Assembly (NCBI RefSeq): GCF_902459465.1 | Contig: NC_047072.1 | Location: 16,721,776-16,785,775 of the forward strand | Length of the DNA: 64,000 bases | Source of the DNA: Asterias rubens | Lineage: Eukaryota; Echinodermata; Asteroidea; Forcipulatida; Asteriidae | Direction: 5' to 3' | Shown here: positions 1 to 11,118 of the stretch, piece by piece | Position numbering within the stretch: the stretch's first letter is position 1 | How the letters are laid out: each line of letters opens with the position of its first letter | Made by a program: the position numbers and the translations under genes | The notes under the pieces: model-generated | What the model saw: only the letters and a program-made list of their open reading frames with translations | Told to the model about the DNA's origin: nothing | The model's database searches: none

Positions 1-1400
1 AATAGAATTTTTAAAAATGTAACAAAGTTTAGATTGGATCATGAACAAGAAAAGTTCACTTGAAATTGAAGAAAATTAAAGGCATCAGTGACAGTCACTG
101 GTCAGTGATCGCTCATCATATACGAGGAAAACAAACAATCCCCCTACAAACAAACGCCTGACATGACACAACACCCCTTGGCCCTTAGCTACCCAAATCC
201 CCAATGCAGTTTGATCATAGATAAATCGAACTGTCTGTCACAGTGTCACCCCATCCTGTCAGACCATGGTCATACCACCCCACCTTGTTATTCCTGTTGT
301 CTTTCAATGCATCGGGACCCCATCGCATCGGTCGCTGATGAACCACAACAAGCTCACGACAACTATCCTCCAAATCCATCGAATCGCTATGTTGCAGACC
401 TCCAAACCTCAGTGGATGATGCCTGCTTGGTCCTTCTGCTGCCCCATTGTGGTTATTTATCATCGCCGACATTCGAAAGGTAGATAAATTCAACAAAAAC
501 TAGGTTGAATTTTTATCGTCAGTCCAAGGTTGTAAACATCACGAGTAAAAACAGCCGACTGAAGTTTTAGTCTGGTGCATACACTTTGCCGTGGAGGATA
601 TTTAACTGACGTCGGGGGAGTGTTCATAACCTTTGCCCCAGTTCTTGGCCCAGTCTTAAAAGCGTGTAAGCACACACACAAACTTGCTAAGCACAGAAAC
701 ATGCTACCATCAAAAGTTAAATTAGGTTTATAAGGCTGTGACTGGTGCCCCACTCATTTTTTGAGTAGCAAAAATGAATTAATTTTTTTCAAGCAGTATT
801 CTGGCCAGGGCCAAGCTTCCGAAAGCCTGATAGTGAATGGGCCTAAGCACAACAATAAATATTTTGCTTAGCATTAAATTTCATAAAGCCTGTACTTGTT
901 GGCAAGTAAGCACAACAACTCAATAAACACAGAATAGTAGCTACCCTATTGCTCTCTAGCAGAATCAGGTATCATCCAAAAATTCCCCAAAAGTTAACAT
1001 TGTTGCAACTGCACATGGCTCCACTCTTTCCGCTAAGCAAAGACATTTTGCACAGCAGTATTTTCTTTTTAATAATTTTATAAACTGGATTTCGTCTTCA
1101 TAAAACGGAGAGAGATGGTAATCGTTTTGTTTTGGCAAAGTTCCCTTCCGCATTATTTTTGAGTGGCCAAAATAAAACATTAACCGCTGGCCCACCCACT
1201 GTTGGTTCATTGTCTGTGTTCGGACTTAGTACTTGTACAAACATGATTTTCGGCTAAAGTCTGCAAGCATGGATTAGCCTACTGTGTATGTAGACAAACA
1301 ATGGTATCTGTTTACAAACAAAACCTTGCAACTTTACTTAGTGTCACACCCCTCTTTGAGACTTTGCAAACAAAGTACCTTGTTAAACTTATTCGAGTTC
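1..1400. other. No gene recognised
   Basis: Mixed non-coding sequence. Short open frames near 163-496 on both strands overlap each other and show no domain, signal peptide or splice context. A worn fragment of the element family with GAAATTTCATAAAGC-type ends may lie near 830-900. Confidence 0.4.
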
Positions 1401-1404
1401 ATCA

Positions 1405-2330
1405 GCTTGTCAGAACCGGAACGTTGAGGGCGCGCTGCCGTTCTAACGGTGAGGCACCTTCTGAAAGTTGAGTTTAGTTTCTAGAGACGAAAAGCAAACC
1501 AAAGTACAGTGCGTTGGACAATCTTAAAAGATAGCCCTAGTCCAATAAATTAACATCGGTTATTAATTTATTAATTTATGCGTAACGGGAGGCATCATTT
1601 ACCCCTATGCAAAGTATTGATTTAAAAAACAAAACATCTACCTAGTTCTTGAAATTAAGTTTTCAGAACCCCCTCCCCTTGTCATTGGGCTATAAATTCT
1701 AACCAGTGCCCATTTTCATAGAGCTGCTTAGAACACAAATTTGCTTAGCATAAAATTTCTTCCACAATAAAAACAGGATAACCAAAGAAATTTCCAAGTG
1801 ATTTTCAGGATAAGCAAACAACAGCTTTATACGAGCATCAAGCAATGCAACAAATTGGAATTTTGGTTGGCAATCCTGTTTTTATCAAGGAAGAAATTTC
1901 ATGCTAATCAAATTTTTGTGCTTAGCAGCTCTATGAAATTGGCCCCTGAGCCCACCCAATTTCATAAAGCTGTTAATGTTAAGCAGAAAACAATGCTTAG
2001 CAATTTTCTTTGCCCAAGGCCAGTCATAGCAATGGTTACTAATACTGTATGGTGTTGTCTGGCTGGCAAAATAATAGAGTTCATAACTGGAACGATGAGG
2101 GCGCGCTGCCGTTCTCACGGTGAGGCACTTTCTGAAAGCTGCGTTTACTTTTTTTAGATTCTAGAGTTAAAAGATAGCCCTAGTCCAATAAATTAACTTC
2201 GGCTATAATTATTGTGTGCGTATAACGGAAGGCAGCATTTACTTCTGGGCGAAAGTGATTTAATTCAAACATCAAGTTCTTGAATTGAACTTCAGTTTTT
2301 AGAAACCCTCTGTCGTCATTGACTAATGCA
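1405..2330 (+). repeat. Diverged tandem duplication around MITE-like inserts
   Basis: Sequence at about 1410-1690 recurs at about 2075-2320 in the same order. Shared blocks include GAGGGCGCGCTGCCGTTCT and, further on, AAGATAGCCCTAGTCCAAT. Element copies lie between and after the two units. No coding content is seen. Confidence 0.6.
1701..1949. repeat. MITE-like inverted-repeat element, family M3
   Basis: Starts with TTTCATAGAGCTGCTTAG and ends with the inverse (CTTAGCAGCTCTATGAAA). This family recurs across the window with a core rich in TGCTTAGCA-like words. It has no coding capacity. Confidence 0.6.
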
Positions 2331-2337
2331 CTCCAAC

Positions 2338-2523
2338 CAGGGCCCACCCAATTTCATACAGCTGTTAATGTTAAGCAGAAAACAATGCTTAGCAATTTTC
2401 TTTGGGGTACGGCCATTTGTAGGAACGGTTTCTGTATAGTATTGTCTGGCTGGAGCTGGTTTAAGCAAAGTTATTTTGTGCTTGGCGATCTTTTCTGCTT
2501 ACAGACTTTATTCAATTGGGCCC
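2338..2523. repeat. MITE-like element, family M3
   Basis: Left end AATTTCATACAGCTGTTAAT and a right end finishing in CAATTGGGCCC. Its left half closely matches a partial copy at about 1950-2078, so it is a subfamily of the 1.7 kb element. Confidence 0.5.
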
Positions 2524-2884
2524 AGGTGGTAGGTCTAATAAAAAGAATTTTTATATCTTACCTTGCAAAATGCCGGATTTCGAAGAATAGTTGCTCCCAT
2601 TGCAAGCCGAGCACTCGGAACAAAAACATGTGACATATCAATCAATCTTTTAAAATATTATTATTTTCCAACAAGAAAACGCAAGCTCGTGCAAAACCTT
2701 TACAGAGTTTTATCGTGATGTCCACAAAAAAATGTCCATGTAGGCTATTTTTCGAATGTCACCGGTCTAACGCGCCACGGGTTTAACGCTCGCGCACAGC
2801 ATAATCGTTGTGTAGCCATCACCGCACCTGTCCCGTGACAGCTGTGAGATGTTAAACTTTGCATCGGGGATAAAGAATTTTTAT

Positions 2885-3115
2885 TAAATAATTATTTGGT
2901 TTAACCCATAACTTTATACCGACGTGTGTTTGTACCGGGTAACCTCGGTAGTCTAGTTGGTAAGACACTGCTCTAGAATGGCGAGGGTCGTGGGTTCGAA
3001 TCCCACCCGAGTAACATGCCTGTGATATTTTTTTCACAGGACTCGGGAAAGTACCGAGTATACAGTGCAAACACACGTCGGTGTATGGGTAAAAACCAGA
3101 ATTAATAATAAAGAT
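2885..3115 (+). mobile_element. tRNA-derived SINE
   Basis: A tRNA-like head at about 2940-3013 has an A-box-like stretch (TAGTCTAGTTGGTAAGAC) and a consensus B box (GGTTCGAATCC), so RNA polymerase III transcription is plausible. The head is embedded in a larger unit whose ends are imperfect inverted repeats (CGACGTGTGTTTG and CAAACACACGTCG). A diverged copy lies inverted at about 40.9-41.1 kb. The flanking unit and second copy argue for a SINE rather than a functional tRNA gene. Confidence 0.6.
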
Positions 3116-3159
3116 CTTAAGTTTTTTTTTTTTTGGGGGGGATTAAAAAAAAGTTGTCT

Positions 3160-3360
3160 GATATTGCTCACCCAACCCCAAACCCTTACCCTACCTTACC
3201 CCAAACCCTAACCCTCAACTCGGCCCCAACCCCAACCCTACGTTACCCCCAACCCTTACCCTACCCCTCAACCCGGCCCCAACCCGACCCCCAGTGTACC
3301 CAAACCCTTACCCCAACCCTCACCTCGGCCCTTACCCTAACCCTATCTTACCCTATCGTT
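3160..3360 (+). repeat. Degenerate telomere-like CCCTAA repeats
   Basis: About 200 bases of irregular CCCTAACCC, CCTTACCC and CCCCAACCC words, the C-strand pattern of a TTAGGG telomere repeat with many variants. It is interstitial, flanked by ordinary sequence. Confidence 0.6.
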
Positions 3361-3519
3361 GGTGTCTGTGGCCAGACAATAAATTCTGGACCCCTTCCCT
3401 CTCTTAAGTCCCTCTAAAAAATAACACCAGCGATTTTTATTTATCTATATCAAAGATTATAGAGCCTTGCGGCGCTATATAATCGTTGTTTATATTTATA
3501 TTCATCTGTCAAATGCCGA

Positions 3520-3710
3520 ATAAAAGGTTTCAGCAGAAGTCTTTTATTATTCGAGTGAAAATTACCCCTTTCCCAGAAACTATGTTACTTCGGAGGGAGT
3601 TGTTTCTCACGATGTTTTATACTATCAACAGCTCTCCATTTTTTCGGAAAACCAAGGTTTTCTGCTAAAAATTATCTTGAATAATTACAGTATTTCCAAG
3701 TGCCCTTAAA
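3520..3710 (+). repeat. Partial MITE-like element, family A
   Basis: Right half of the commonest element in the window. It carries the family core (GTTTCTCACGATGTTTTATAC, then ATCAACAGCTCTCCATT). Confidence 0.6.
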
Positions 3711-5030
3711 TCACCCTTCCCTGTACTTGGTATACTATTTTAATTAATATCCCCAACAAAACTTACACATAACAAATAAATACTTCGGTTGGTCATTGCC
3801 CAACTGAGCATGGTGTTGCGCCGACCCTTTTATTATTCTGTTTGACTTTTCTATGGTTTATTATTCTCATTTGATTAATTCATATTATTAAAATGAACTT
3901 ACTTTTTATTGCCATTTATTACCAAAATAGAGTGCATTGTTTAACTTTTTATCTACCCGAGAAATTAAATAAATATAAATAATAAATACAAACCCTTTAG
4001 CAACAAAAAATGTCTAAAAATGCAAGGCACTTACATCTAAAATCAAGAATGTTTAAGCAACGAATAATAATTTATTTCAGACAATAAAGCAACAACAAAA
4101 TAGACTTTGATTAAGTAAATACTGCTTTAAACTTTAGCTTCACTATAGTATTAGTACTTCAGATGAAATACAATAAATAAACTACAGAAAACATTGCAGT
4201 ATTTAAATTATCTACTGAATAACTTACATTGAATTATACTTTTTAGACAATGTGTACAGTTTACCTCATCAGTTTAGATAAAGGGCCAACAAATAATAGA
4301 TTGAACAGATGTTTTAAATTTAAACACAATTAATTTATTATCTCAAAACACTTCAGAATAGTCGTACACAATAACGTTGCAACTTTATCTTTAGATTGAC
4401 GGGTTTCCTAAATGAATTAAAATAAATAAATTATTTAAAAAGCAGAGGGCAGAGTACCATGATGAAATGGCTAAATCTGCATTACTTTTTTTCTTGACAC
4501 GATGTCTAACAATCATGTCAAAGAACTTAAGTGAATTTGGTGAGTTTGGTTCGAATTGAAGTTTTGTTTAAATCCTCATGCAACAAGCTTGTTTGAAACT
4601 GTCTTCAGCATTTTCACTCATTAATTTGTGAAGTAAAAAGAACCATCACAAGGCTCATGGATTGCGTTTTATGCTTTCTGACTTTGTGGTAACCCGGAAT
4701 AATTATTTTCTATTTACAAAAGCTGCACCATCTAGAGAGTTGTATTCCTAATGACTCCATCAAAATCCAAAGCATATTGTACTTGGTTTTACTGAATTTG
4801 ATTTTCCGTGATGAGCAAACATGCTTGGCAAGAGGCCAGGCTGCCAATTTTATCAACTAATGTGAGAATTAGCTACTTGTACAATATCGGTATGGGATTT
4901 TGATGAATCAAAGAAAAGCCTATTGAGTAAACAACGATAATGAGCAGACTGAAATAGTGGCTGTGGATATGGTATTAGGCCCATAGCAACAGCTGCAGCC
5001 ATAGCCACAACCACACATTCAGACACACCC
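3711..5030. other. AT-rich stretch, nothing recognised
   Basis: Strongly AT-rich with no long open frame, no inverted-repeat element with clear ends and no tandem array. Confidence 0.4.
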
Positions 5031-5035
5031 TAAGC

Positions 5036-5231
5036 AGGGCCCAATTTCATAGAGCTGCTAACCACAATAAGTAGCTAAGCACAATACAATATTGCTTAAC
5101 AGAATAAGAGTACCAGCCAAACTAACATATCACATGAACACTCTGTGACTGGTATCCTGCTCATTTATGCTAAGCAGACAACTGTTAAGCAATATTTTTT
5201 ACTTAAGTAGCTCTATAAATTTGGGCCTTGG
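5036..5231. repeat. MITE-like element, family M3
   Basis: Begins GGGCCCAATTTCATAGAGCT and ends in the inverse, AGCTCTATAAATTTGGGCC. The complementary ends make it a long foldback. Confidence 0.65.
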
Positions 5232-5424
5232 TCCTCCCCTCGAGTGTCGTCATAGAGGGCGCCATCATGGTCCAGCTTGTTTCAGTTGAACATGGGGTCA
5301 TCACCATCTGGTTAAACTTGACACAGTCCGTCATCAGTCAGAGGCAGTCCAACAGGCATTGAAGCATGGCGTGGACAAAATGACAAGTAACTACAACTCT
5401 TAAACGTAAACTTGCAGGTACAAC

Positions 5425-5602
5425 CATGGCCAAATTTCATGGAGTTGCTTAAGAAGAATAATTTGCTTACACATTCTGTGCTTAGCAGAAATTAACAGGA
5501 TACCAGTCAGAAATTGTTTTTTGGCTGGTATTCTTAATCTGGTAAACGTTTTTTCTGTGCTTAGCTACCTTTTGTGCTTAAGCAGCTCTATGAAATTGGG
5601 CC
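5425..5602. repeat. MITE-like element, family M3
   Basis: Left end CCAAATTTCATGGAGTTGCT and right end AGCAGCTCTATGAAATTGGG, inverted relative to each other. Confidence 0.6.
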
Positions 5603-6074
5603 GTGTTGTACAACCTCCTTTGGGAGGAGAGTTGGTTCTGAAATGTGTTTCAATGTCCTGTTCCTTTGTCCCTTGAAGCTATAGGTAAGATGTTCAGTCC
5701 AAAAAGTCTCCAGGTTCTATCCTTACAACATTCCTACGTCACTCGGTTTGTAGCAAAGATTCAATATAGCTAGACTTAACACAGTCCTTCTTGAGCAGGT
5801 GGCTTCCAAAAGGTGTTAATAAGTCCTTGGTCCAGGGACAGTCGTCTCAGAGCTTGGCAAAGTACGGAGTCGGAGGTCTTCGTAGGAGAGTGCTCGTGGG
5901 GGCCAGCGGAGCTCCGTCCCCACGAAATGTTGGGTGTGTGTCATCTCCAAGCTCAATCTGTGGTAAAAAAATGAATAATTTTCTTAGATTAGTTTTGTGA
6001 TAAATTATTTTAAAACAAGTATCCCTTTTCTGAGGAATAGTTACGTCTGCATGCTTTAAAATTCCCCTCTAGCT

Positions 6075-6279
6075 CAAATGAGGGTAAAATATTCATCAAG
6101 CTGTTGAGCAGAAAAATACCTCAGCAAATTTCTTTGAAAAACTAAAAATTGAGTGGGGCACCAGTTGCAAGAATGTAAACTTAATGGAAATGTTACTAGT
6201 AGCCAGTTTTCTGTTTAGCACGATTTTTCTGTGCTTAGTAAGTTTTGTACGCTTACAAGCTTTATAAAATTTGGCCCAG
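6075..6279. repeat. MITE-like element, family M3
   Basis: Degenerate copy. Core words such as CTGTTTAGCACGATTTTTCTG and the right end GCTTTATAAAATTTGGCCC identify the family. Confidence 0.45.
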
Positions 6280-6569
6280 TTCTGCACACATAACATGACT
6301 CAACATTCCAGGTTTTGGTAAACTTTATACAACAAATTCTTCTGACAAACCTGGCCTTCTTTTCAAATGAATTTTTTTCCACCAGGGTGTGCTTATTAAA
6401 AATGATCCGAATGAATCTGGTCTTTTAAATCGAATTATCCTTCAACTCATTTGCCAAATTTGTAGGATGAAACTTCTCTTCAAAGAAAGATTTTAGAATG
6501 AGTTATTTCCAACTTACCAAGTTGACTGTAGTTGACTTTTTGCTCTGGTCGAAAAAGTGTTGTTTAGCC

Positions 6570-6703
6570 TTAACATCGGTACGTCACTTGAACGGTTGAA
6601 CTTGTAGTGGGAGTCATCTGGCTAGATTTGACACAGTCCTTCTTCAGCTGGAGTCCAGAAATCTTCGGGTGTCTGCCAATTCCATCAAGGTCATCTTTTG
6701 AAT
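6570..6703 (-). CDS. Candidate alternative terminal exon (weak)
   Basis: On the minus strand an acceptor (CCAAAG at 6704-6709) precedes an open stretch read in phase 1. It gives SKDDLDGIGRHPKISG and further residues to YRC and a TAA stop (43 residues after the split codon). The phase matches the donor of the candidate exon at 9557-9676, so it could be an alternative 3' exon of the same unit. No homologue is recognised; chance is quite possible. Confidence 0.2.
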
Positions 6704-7263
6704 CTTTGGATAAAAATAGTTTCAAAGATTAATTTGGTAAACTATTTTTTTTACAAGTACCAGTAGGTCTGCAGGTCTAGTTTAAATTCTTGCATGCCCA
6801 GTGTCCAACAATTTCCGTCTTGCTATATTCTACTACCGCAGAGTAGATTTTCGGAATTCCGGAGACTTCGCAGTTCTAAAAAGAACTGTCTTGCTTTTTA
6901 ACCACTACCTGGGCGGAAGGTGGGAAAACAGGACTTCTTCTTTAGCTTGTATGATCAAGGGGGACTTCTCGCTATTAACTTCACTACCGCGGAGTGAGTT
7001 CTTAATTATTGGTCTTAAAGTTTCGACTATAGCTTGCTCTAGGTAGCAGCTAGCCTGTTGATGGAAACGTTGAGAGCTGCGAAAATAACAGTTGAAAGCA
7101 AGTGTGAAAGAAAAGTACCCCCTTTCCCAACCAGTAGAGAACAGTACTTTTCTTTTAACACTTACTCTCATACTTAACACTTTAACTGACACTTATAACC
7201 TTTGCTGCAAAGACATCAAACCCAGTGACCTCAGGTCATGAATCGGCAACATCAAAGGGAGTT

Positions 7264-9676
7264 TCAGGACTGCTTCGTCTGCACGTCATCTGCCACAACA
7301 TCTTTCTCAGGAGGAACGGGTCCAGACTCTGGAAAACAAACAAAAGAAACTATGGCCTGGAAGCCGGTCAGTGGATGTGGAAAATAAATGTTAAATCTCA
7401 AATATGTTTAGAAAATGTAAGAGCCGTGGAGGGGAGGGGTTATTTTTCTGTCCCACTTATACCAATACTTATACCCGATACTTTGCTCCAACCTTTGCTC
7501 CAAACTGCTGACCTCCAGTTGACCTCCAGTCACTCAGTGACTTCAAGCCATGCGTTTACTGATGACAGGCGTAGTTCTTAGTTTTGGTTCAAGACGTTCT
7601 CTTGTATTTTGTTGGGATTTTGTTTTTACTGTCCTTGTGTGAATATTGAGTCACCGCAAAAGAAATAAGATTGAGCATCTTGAAACGAGACTAAGTTCTT
7701 AGTTTTGGTTCAAGACATTATTTTGTATTTTTTTTAGGATCTTGTTTTTACCGTTCTATGTGTGCATTGTGTCACCGCAAAATGAAATAAGTTTGAGCGT
7801 CTTGAAATCAAGACTAAGTACTACGCCAGTCACACCTTATACTTAACCTATCTCCATCAAAACCTGCTGAAAGAGTAGAGAGTTAGTCTTATCTCTAGGC
7901 CAAAACTGATACTCTAGGCCAAAACTGATACTCTAGGCCTTTACTATCTTACCACCCATACGTACCTGGGCACCACTGACGTCTTCCCCCTTCCTCCATC
8001 ATTTCTCCTCTCTTGCCACCTTCTGGGTTTGTATTTCTCATTTTTCGCTTTTCATTTGGTCTCGCTGCTTTTTCGAAGCGCGCATAAAGAAGTGCTTTTG
8101 CTGAATGCTTTACCCCCCCCCCCCCATTTTTTTTGTTTGGTTTTTTGTTTTGAGATTTGATCTAGTTGAGGAAGTTTTGCAGCAATATAGGTTTTTATTT
8201 TAATTTTTCCCCCTAATTTTCAATCAATTTAGTTGAAAATGTCTACATATTAGGAACGATGTAACGCTGATATCGGAAATGTGTAAATATTCATTTAGCT
8301 GGACTAAATTCTTTATTTACAACACTCCTAAATCAAACATTAGTCATCCATTTAGCTATATGTTATTTATTATAAAATGTCTACATTCAGAAAAGATGTC
8401 ATGCTGATTTTAGGAATAAGTAAATATTAATTTAGTAAGTCTAAATGATCTATTTACTTAACTCCTCAATCAAACATTAATCATCAAATGAATGTTGATT
8501 ATAGACTGGAATAATTATTGTACTGCATAATAATTACTATAAATTACTTTTGATGGTTGGTTAAATTTGGTTGCCTACATTACAAACGCTTAGTGGCAGA
8601 GAGGACTTAATTTACATTTTATTTCTTAAATTTAGATTTTTTTTTCTTTTTTGGAAACAAAAATTATCAATTATATTTAAAATGTTACTGATTAAAATGT
8701 AAAATCATGACAATTTTAAATAAACATGACAACTGACAACTTGAAGTATCAACCCCGAAAATTCCAGTAAGACTAGTCTCCTAACTAAAAAGCATCATTG
8801 GCTTCGACCAATATGCAGCTCAAGAAAATGCCAAGAAACTCTAAAGTCTCCTTGAAAACTGCACTAGTAAGGACAACATCAACAAGATCGAAGAGCATTT
8901 TGAAGGGGAAGGGCGGTACGAGGGGTGGGACTCTGCAAGAGAACGGGTTAGATCTCCTCTTACACTTCGATGTCTTCGTCTTGATCTTGATCTTGATTTG
9001 GATAACTTGCGTTATCCGACCTCCACTATGAATTGTGCTTTATAAATAATGTAACTTTTGTTTCTCTTTTTTTTTCAGAGAAACATCTCTCTTTTAGAGA
9101 AACATTTTTTATTTATTTTATTTTATTATGAGAACCATCAAAAGTCACTAGAGAAAATGTATGTGTATAATTCATTGCAGCTAGTTTTTAATCATGTGAA
9201 AAACACATGACATTTGTTTTCAAGGAGTGCATCAACGTTAATATTGAGCAACTGTTTTTTTCTTAAAAAAAATTTGCAGAATGTTTCCATAATTTTCACT
9301 AGAGTTTGTGTGCTGCCCTTCGAGAGGTAAAAAGCAATTAAGGCTTTTATAGATAAAGGGCAGCTTTTATCAAATACTTCATTGTTTTCTTGGAAAAGTT
9401 GCAAAACGTCTCATTAATTCTTACTAGAGTGTATTTGCTGCCCTTTGAGAGGTAAAAAGCAATTAAGGCTTTTAAGGATAAAGGGCAGCTTTTGTAGAAA
9501 AAAATCGCGAAAAAAAGTAAAAATGTGGAGGTCGGATGGTGCCAAGTTTTCCTTACCTGAATCCGGCGATGACTCCAGCGAGGACTCCAAAGTTACGTCC
9601 ACAAACCACATATCCATAGATAAACTCCCATCTGTGCACTGTCTCGTGAGACTCGTCGGCACAAAGATAGGAGCAC
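7264..9676 (-). CDS. Putative 3' part of an unrecognised spliced gene (weak)
   Basis: Three minus-strand segments have good splice sites and agree in phase: 9676-9557 (120 nt; acceptor TTTAG, donor GTAAGG), 8022-7966 (57 nt; acceptor CCCAG, donor GTACGT) and 7328-7264 (acceptor TTCCAG, stop TGA). All junctions are phase 1. Joined, they encode about 80 residues rich in Ser, Glu and Asp, beginning APIFVPTSLTRQC and ending VVADDVQTKQS. I recognise no family. The 9557-9676 segment is open in two other frames over most of its length, so the frame is supported only by the phase agreement. A competing terminal exon could lie at 9025-8790. Confidence is low without transcript data. Confidence 0.25.
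7573..7815 (+). repeat. Tandem duplication, period about 121 bp
   Basis: Two diverged copies starting near 7573 and 7694, each opening with GTTCTTAGTTTTGGTTCAAG and containing GTGTCACCGCAAAA or its variant. Non-coding, between candidate exons. Confidence 0.7.
8236..8505 (+). repeat. Tandem duplication, period about 138 bp
   Basis: Two diverged copies starting at AAAATGTCTACAT (8236 and 8374). Each ends with a version of AATCAAACATTA(G/A)TCATC. Non-coding. Confidence 0.7.
9250..9500 (+). repeat. Tandem duplication, period about 124 bp
   Basis: Two copies, near 9298 and 9422. Each has GAGAGGTAAAAAGCAATTAA flanked by CTGCCCTT and AAGGGCAG, which can pair, so each unit is also a foldback. Confidence 0.7.
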
Positions 9677-10639
9677 CTAAACAAAGAAAATAAAATTAGA
9701 ATTAATTCGTTGCCTCAGAATATTATACAAAATATTACATTTTTTTAAATTTATAACCTCGGTTGGTAAGATGTTTGCAACAGCTAATTCTATTTTCAAA
9801 AATTACTGACACAAATTTGAGCTGGTAGCCCCAAGGTCCTCCTATCGTAGCTACAAGCTCAAATTTTGTGTCAGTGTGGCAGCTAACCGAACAAATTATC
9901 AACTACAACATACATAACTGCCCTGACTTCAGACCACCAAAAGGCAAACAGGAACTCAGGGACCTCGACTAGGATACCATCAAGTGGCTTGAAGTCACTA
10001 AATTACCTAGGCCTATCTAAATTGCATTAAATGTTCACATTGGTCCCTATATTTAAACGAAAGAGGATTATATCGTTCATCGAAAATAGTATTTAGTTCC
10101 CTAGAAATCAATTCAATTCAAAAACATTAGTTGTCTTGATCTATTTTACTTGTTCACAAAGCATCAATATTTGGGGCAAGAGACTGTGAACAATAGAACT
10201 GGAAGAGTGAGGGATAACTAAAAAAAAACATGGACACAAACAATTGGACAAATTAATGACAACAACATAATACTGTGCTTCCTCTAATTATGTTTCCATT
10301 CAGTCAAAACATTAAATTCGAGGTATTCAGATTTGTCTCTTAATAATAAAATTAAAGTTAATTAGTTTCAAGTACTAGTGGAAGAGAAGTGTTAATATTC
10401 AAAGATTCTGTCTTAATTTTTGCTGGCATACAAGGAGAAACTGTAAAACAATTCAATCGGGATAAATATAACATGCATTTTGTAGACAAACGGGCTGCCG
10501 GGTCTTTGATTATTTGCTTCGCTCAATTAGAGTCAGTGAAGTACAACTCGGTGTGGTTTAAAAAAAAGTTCACGTTCACAATGCTCCAGCAATTCAAATT
10601 AACAAATCAATTGGAGACTTTGGACCGCTAGGTGACAGC

Positions 10640-10745
10640 AAACTTTCCAGGTAAATGTCCATTGTTAACTTAGTTCTGAGCACGGGCCCACAACCAAGAA
10701 CAATAAATGTACCTGCCAAGTCTGCTGCCACCTAGCGTCCTTAAA
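10640..10745. repeat. Short foldback repeat
   Basis: CCGCTAGGTG...AGCAAACTTTCCAGGTA on the left is matched inversely by TACCTGCCAAGTCTGCTGCCA and CACCTAGCG on the right. Related words (GGCAGCAGACCTACCAGGTA) occur near 59.9 kb, so this is a dispersed element. Confidence 0.45.
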
Positions 10746-10783
10746 AGTACAAAACTATGACAAATTTTTAGTTTTTGTTATAC

Positions 10784-10888
10784 CTGTCCCATGCGGGCCG
10801 CCCTCTCATTGCCTCTCACAAAAGAGTCCCATTGATGCAACTTGAAGCTTGGCTGGAAGGAGCTCGCTACTGGCTGGTTGAATTGCAT
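10784..10888 (-). CDS. Candidate first coding exon (weak)
   Basis: On the minus strand an ATG at 10888-10886 opens 35 codons that run without a stop to a donor (GACAG followed by GTATAAC). The peptide starts MQFNQPVASSF and includes HQWDSFVRGNERAARMGQ, which looks protein-like. It ends in phase 0, whereas the candidate exon at 9676 needs phase 1, so either an exon between them is unseen or the two do not belong together. A GTAAGG donor near 11556 could end an upstream 5'UTR exon. No family recognised. Confidence 0.25.
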
Positions 10889-10911
10889 GGCTGGTGGCCA
10901 GTGGCTGGTGG

Positions 10912-11118
10912 CTGCCGTCTGCTGCCTGCCGCCTGCCGCCTGCCGCCTGCCGCCTGCCGCCTGCCGCCTGCCGCCTGCCGCCTGCCGCCCGTTGCCAGTT
11001 GCCTTCCGCTGGCTACTGGCTACTGGCTGCTGGCTACTGGCTGCTGGCTACTGGCTGCTGGCTACTGGCTGTTGGCTACTGGCTACTGGCTGCTGGCTAC
11101 TGGCTGCTGGCTACTGGC
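10912..11118 (+). repeat. Two adjacent 7-bp simple-repeat arrays
   Basis: About 10915-10990 is a GCCTGCC array; about 11010-11115 mixes CTGGCTA and CTGGCTG units of the same length. A seven-base period keeps several frames open and creates artefactual reading frames rich in A, C, L, P and W. Confidence 0.85.

Larger units (their letters stand above)
5250..6710 (-). repeat. Three diverged copies of one segment
   Basis: A block containing the plus-strand words GACACAGTCC(T/G)TC and AACACAGTCCTTCTT occurs near 5325, 5780 and 6630. Around the latter two, similarity extends to CTACGTCACT/GTACGTCACTT upstream and to TCCA downstream. On the minus strand two copies read LKKDCVKS in one frame. This could be an ancient exon or simple repeat duplication. 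Confidence 0.45.

Noticed and set aside
2940-3013. Functional tRNA gene
   Set aside because: The B box is good, but the acceptor stem is poor and the sequence sits in a larger repeated unit with inverted ends; a SINE head fits better.
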